From contig CAYLJO010000092.1 of NCBI GenBank assembly GCA_964383905.1, forward strand, positions 1 through 23,156: a DNA stretch of 23,156 nucleotides. The letters are read 5' to 3'. Numbering within the stretch: position 1 is the stretch's first letter; each line of letters begins with the position of its first letter. The DNA is from CAYLJO01 sp964383905. GTDB taxonomy: Bacteria; Acidobacteriota; Blastocatellia; Pyrinomonadales; Pyrinomonadaceae. A program made the translations under genes and the position numbers. This document shows, piece by piece, positions 22,189 through 23,156 of the stretch. The notes beneath the pieces are model-generated. The model did no database searches. It was not told where the DNA came from and saw only the letters and a program-made list of their open reading frames with translations.

Positions 22189-22614
22189 ATGCGAAGAACT
22201 TTAGCTCTTTTTGTCCTGGGCAGCGTGGCCGCTTGCTGGATGGGCTGCGATGCCGGCACGAATAGCAACGGCAACACCAACAACATGAATGGCACGTCGA
22301 ACTCGACGACCGGGACGGGCACAACCACGTCAGGAGGGGCCGGCACTACAGGAACCGGCACCGGGACCGACACGACCGGGAGCTCCGGCACCGGGTCGAC
22401 GGGAACTGGGACGGGCACCGGTACCGGCGGTACGGGCACAGGCGCGGGAGGAACAGGCACAGGAACTGGCAGTGCAGGCGGCAGTGGAACAGGCGCCAGC
22501 GGGGCGGGAAGTCGGGGTACGGGCACGACTGGAACGGGAGGGTCAGGTAGGGGGACCGGAACCGGCACCGGCGGCACCGGGACCGGGACGGGCGGCGGCA
22601 GTGGGAGGCCGTAG
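22189..22614 (+). CDS. Gly/Thr-repeat lipoprotein
   Basis: 141 residues. ATG 22189 follows GGGAGGA. The N-terminus is a lipoprotein signal, MRRTLALFVLGSVAAC, with a VAAC lipobox at Cys16 and a second possible one (WMGC) at Cys20. The rest, from about residue 24, is low-complexity: first Asn/Thr/Ser, then long Gly-Thr and Gly-Gly-Thr runs with no Lys and very few charged residues. It is probably an unstructured, surface-exposed tail anchored to a membrane. The opposite strand reads as a Pro-Val repeat over the same stretch, which is a mirror artefact. The composition varies easily by slippage. Function unknown. Confidence 0.65.
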   Translation: MRRTLALFVLGSVAACWMGCDAGTNSNGNTNNMNGTSNSTTGTGTTTSGGAGTTGTGTGTDTTGSSGTGSTGTGTGTGTGGTGTGAGGTGTGTGSAGGSGTGASGAGSRGTGTTGTGGSGRGTGTGTGGTGTGTGGGSGRP

Positions 22615-22631
22615 CCCATAATCGGGTCGAA

Positions 22632-22670
22632 GGTGGATGGCGCGTCTGGATCGCAAGCGCGCCTTCCATC
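22632..22670 (+). terminator. Hairpin after the Gly/Thr lipoprotein gene
   Basis: GGTGGATGGCGCG (22632-22644) pairs with CGCGCCTTCCATC (22658-22670), with one T-T mismatch and one G-T pair, around a 13-base loop. It lies 18 bases after the stop codon. There is no T-tract. Confidence 0.45.
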
Positions 22671-22870
22671 CCCTGTGCAAGTAACGGATAACAGATCGTA
22701 CAGGTTGCCTCAGCATACTTGATGGTGGTCAACAAGATGAAAATGCTTCGGCCGGTGCTACTATCTACGCCGGCAGCGTTGTGGCCATGCTTCCGATTAA
22801 CGATGACTCTCCAGACATACTATTGCGAACTGCTCTAAGGGCGTCGGAAATCAAGTTTTCAGGTGTTGCG

Positions 22871-22898
22871 CATTATCTGCAAGTCAATGCAGATAATG
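22871..22898. repeat. Inverted repeat spanning the stop of the dipeptidase gene
   Basis: CATTATCTGC (22871-22880) is the exact reverse complement of GCAGATAATG (22889-22898), with an 8-base loop containing the TGA stop. No T-tract follows on the minus strand. Confidence 0.6.
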
Positions 22899-23156
22899 TT
22901 TTTTACCCCGAAGTATAATGCGACGGTTGCTAGCCTCGAGGGATTGCTCGGTGACAATCGGCTCCCCGTTAACGACCATCATCCGGCCCCCGGCAATGAC
23001 CCTGTCAATCTCCAACGAGCCTCGGTTGAGCACAAGCACGTCAGCATCTTTGCCTTCCTGCAGCCTCCCTTTGCCCTCAAGCTTGAGCAAACGGGCGGTG
23101 TTAGATGTGACGATCGCGAGCACCTGCTCGATGGGAAACCCGTGTTCAACGACGCA
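22884..23156 (-). CDS. Isoaspartyl dipeptidase-like amidohydrolase, C-terminus (partial)
   Basis: Only the last 90 residues are inside the window; the frame continues without a stop to the right edge. The visible part reads HGFPIEQVLAIVTSNTARLL, then KGRLQEGKDADVLVLN, then SLEIDRVIAGGRMMVVNGEP. This is the classic C-terminal end of an amidohydrolase, and the closest match I can recall is the beta-aspartyl (isoaspartyl) dipeptidase IadA, which hydrolyses isoaspartyl peptides formed in damaged proteins. Metal-binding residues lie upstream, outside the window. The stop codon TGA falls inside the loop of a perfect inverted repeat (22871-22898). Confidence 0.78.
   Translation of the reverse strand, partial: CVVEHGFPIEQVLAIVTSNTARLLKLEGKGRLQEGKDADVLVLNRGSLEIDRVIAGGRMMVVNGEPIVTEQSLEASNRRIILRGKKHYLH

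Noticed and set aside
22101..22619. 172-aa Pro/Val-repeat frame on the minus strand
   Set aside because: It is the antisense image of the Gly/Thr repeats. The plus-strand frame has a ribosome-binding site and a lipoprotein signal; this one has neither.

Overview
This 23 kb window is from a free-living, fairly GC-rich bacterium. An Acidobacteriota-like genome is my best guess, based on the overall gene mix (DUF2911, LCCL, sucrase/ferredoxin-like and PYROXD2-like proteins) and on the short dispersed intergenic repeats. No rRNA or other phylogenetic marker is present, so the assignment stays tentative. Gene density is normal and strands alternate in short operons. I see no prophage, no CRISPR array and no tRNA. 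Mobile-element traces are limited to one truncated transposase and two families of small intergenic repeats.

Left part (1-5664). The 5' end of a KimA/APC-type permease gene runs off the left edge. Its long leader carries a cobalamin-riboswitch-like B12 box. Next come a GT-C-like polytopic membrane protein, a receiver-domain remnant cut off within a few bases of the end of an FMN-dependent alpha-hydroxy-acid dehydrogenase gene, a transposase N-terminal fragment, and a membrane-anchored protein with two LCCL domains.

Middle (5806-11709). This part holds a secreted gamma-glutamyltranspeptidase, a secreted DUF2911 protein, and then the most interesting locus: a three-gene plus-strand unit at 8801-11222. 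It encodes a 95-residue peptide with an Asp-rich tail of tandem octapeptide repeats, a JmjC/cupin_4 Fe(II)/2-oxoglutarate oxygenase with an intact HxD...H triad, and a sucrase/ferredoxin-like thioredoxin-fold [2Fe-2S] protein. I read this as a candidate undescribed peptide-modification system, possibly Asp beta-hydroxylation of a RiPP-like substrate. A small lipocalin-like protein follows.

Centre-right (11804-17941). A minus-strand pair (GcvT-like folate enzyme, then a choline-monooxygenase-type Rieske oxygenase) diverges from a plus-strand ParE/RelE toxin-antitoxin pair and two tandem, translationally coupled PYROXD2/phytoene-desaturase-like FAD enzymes. Leaving out the toxin-antitoxin pair, the set fits oxidative demethylation of a methylated amine, with one-carbon units passed to folate.

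Right part (18110-23156). This holds a 62-aa protein translationally coupled to a divergent cation diffusion facilitator, a PAS/PYP-like protein, a secreted BON-domain protein, a stand-alone response regulator, a small hydrophilic protein, a Gly/Thr-repeat lipoprotein, and the 3' end of an isoaspartyl dipeptidase gene running off the right edge. Several strong hairpins and palindromes lie in the spacers.
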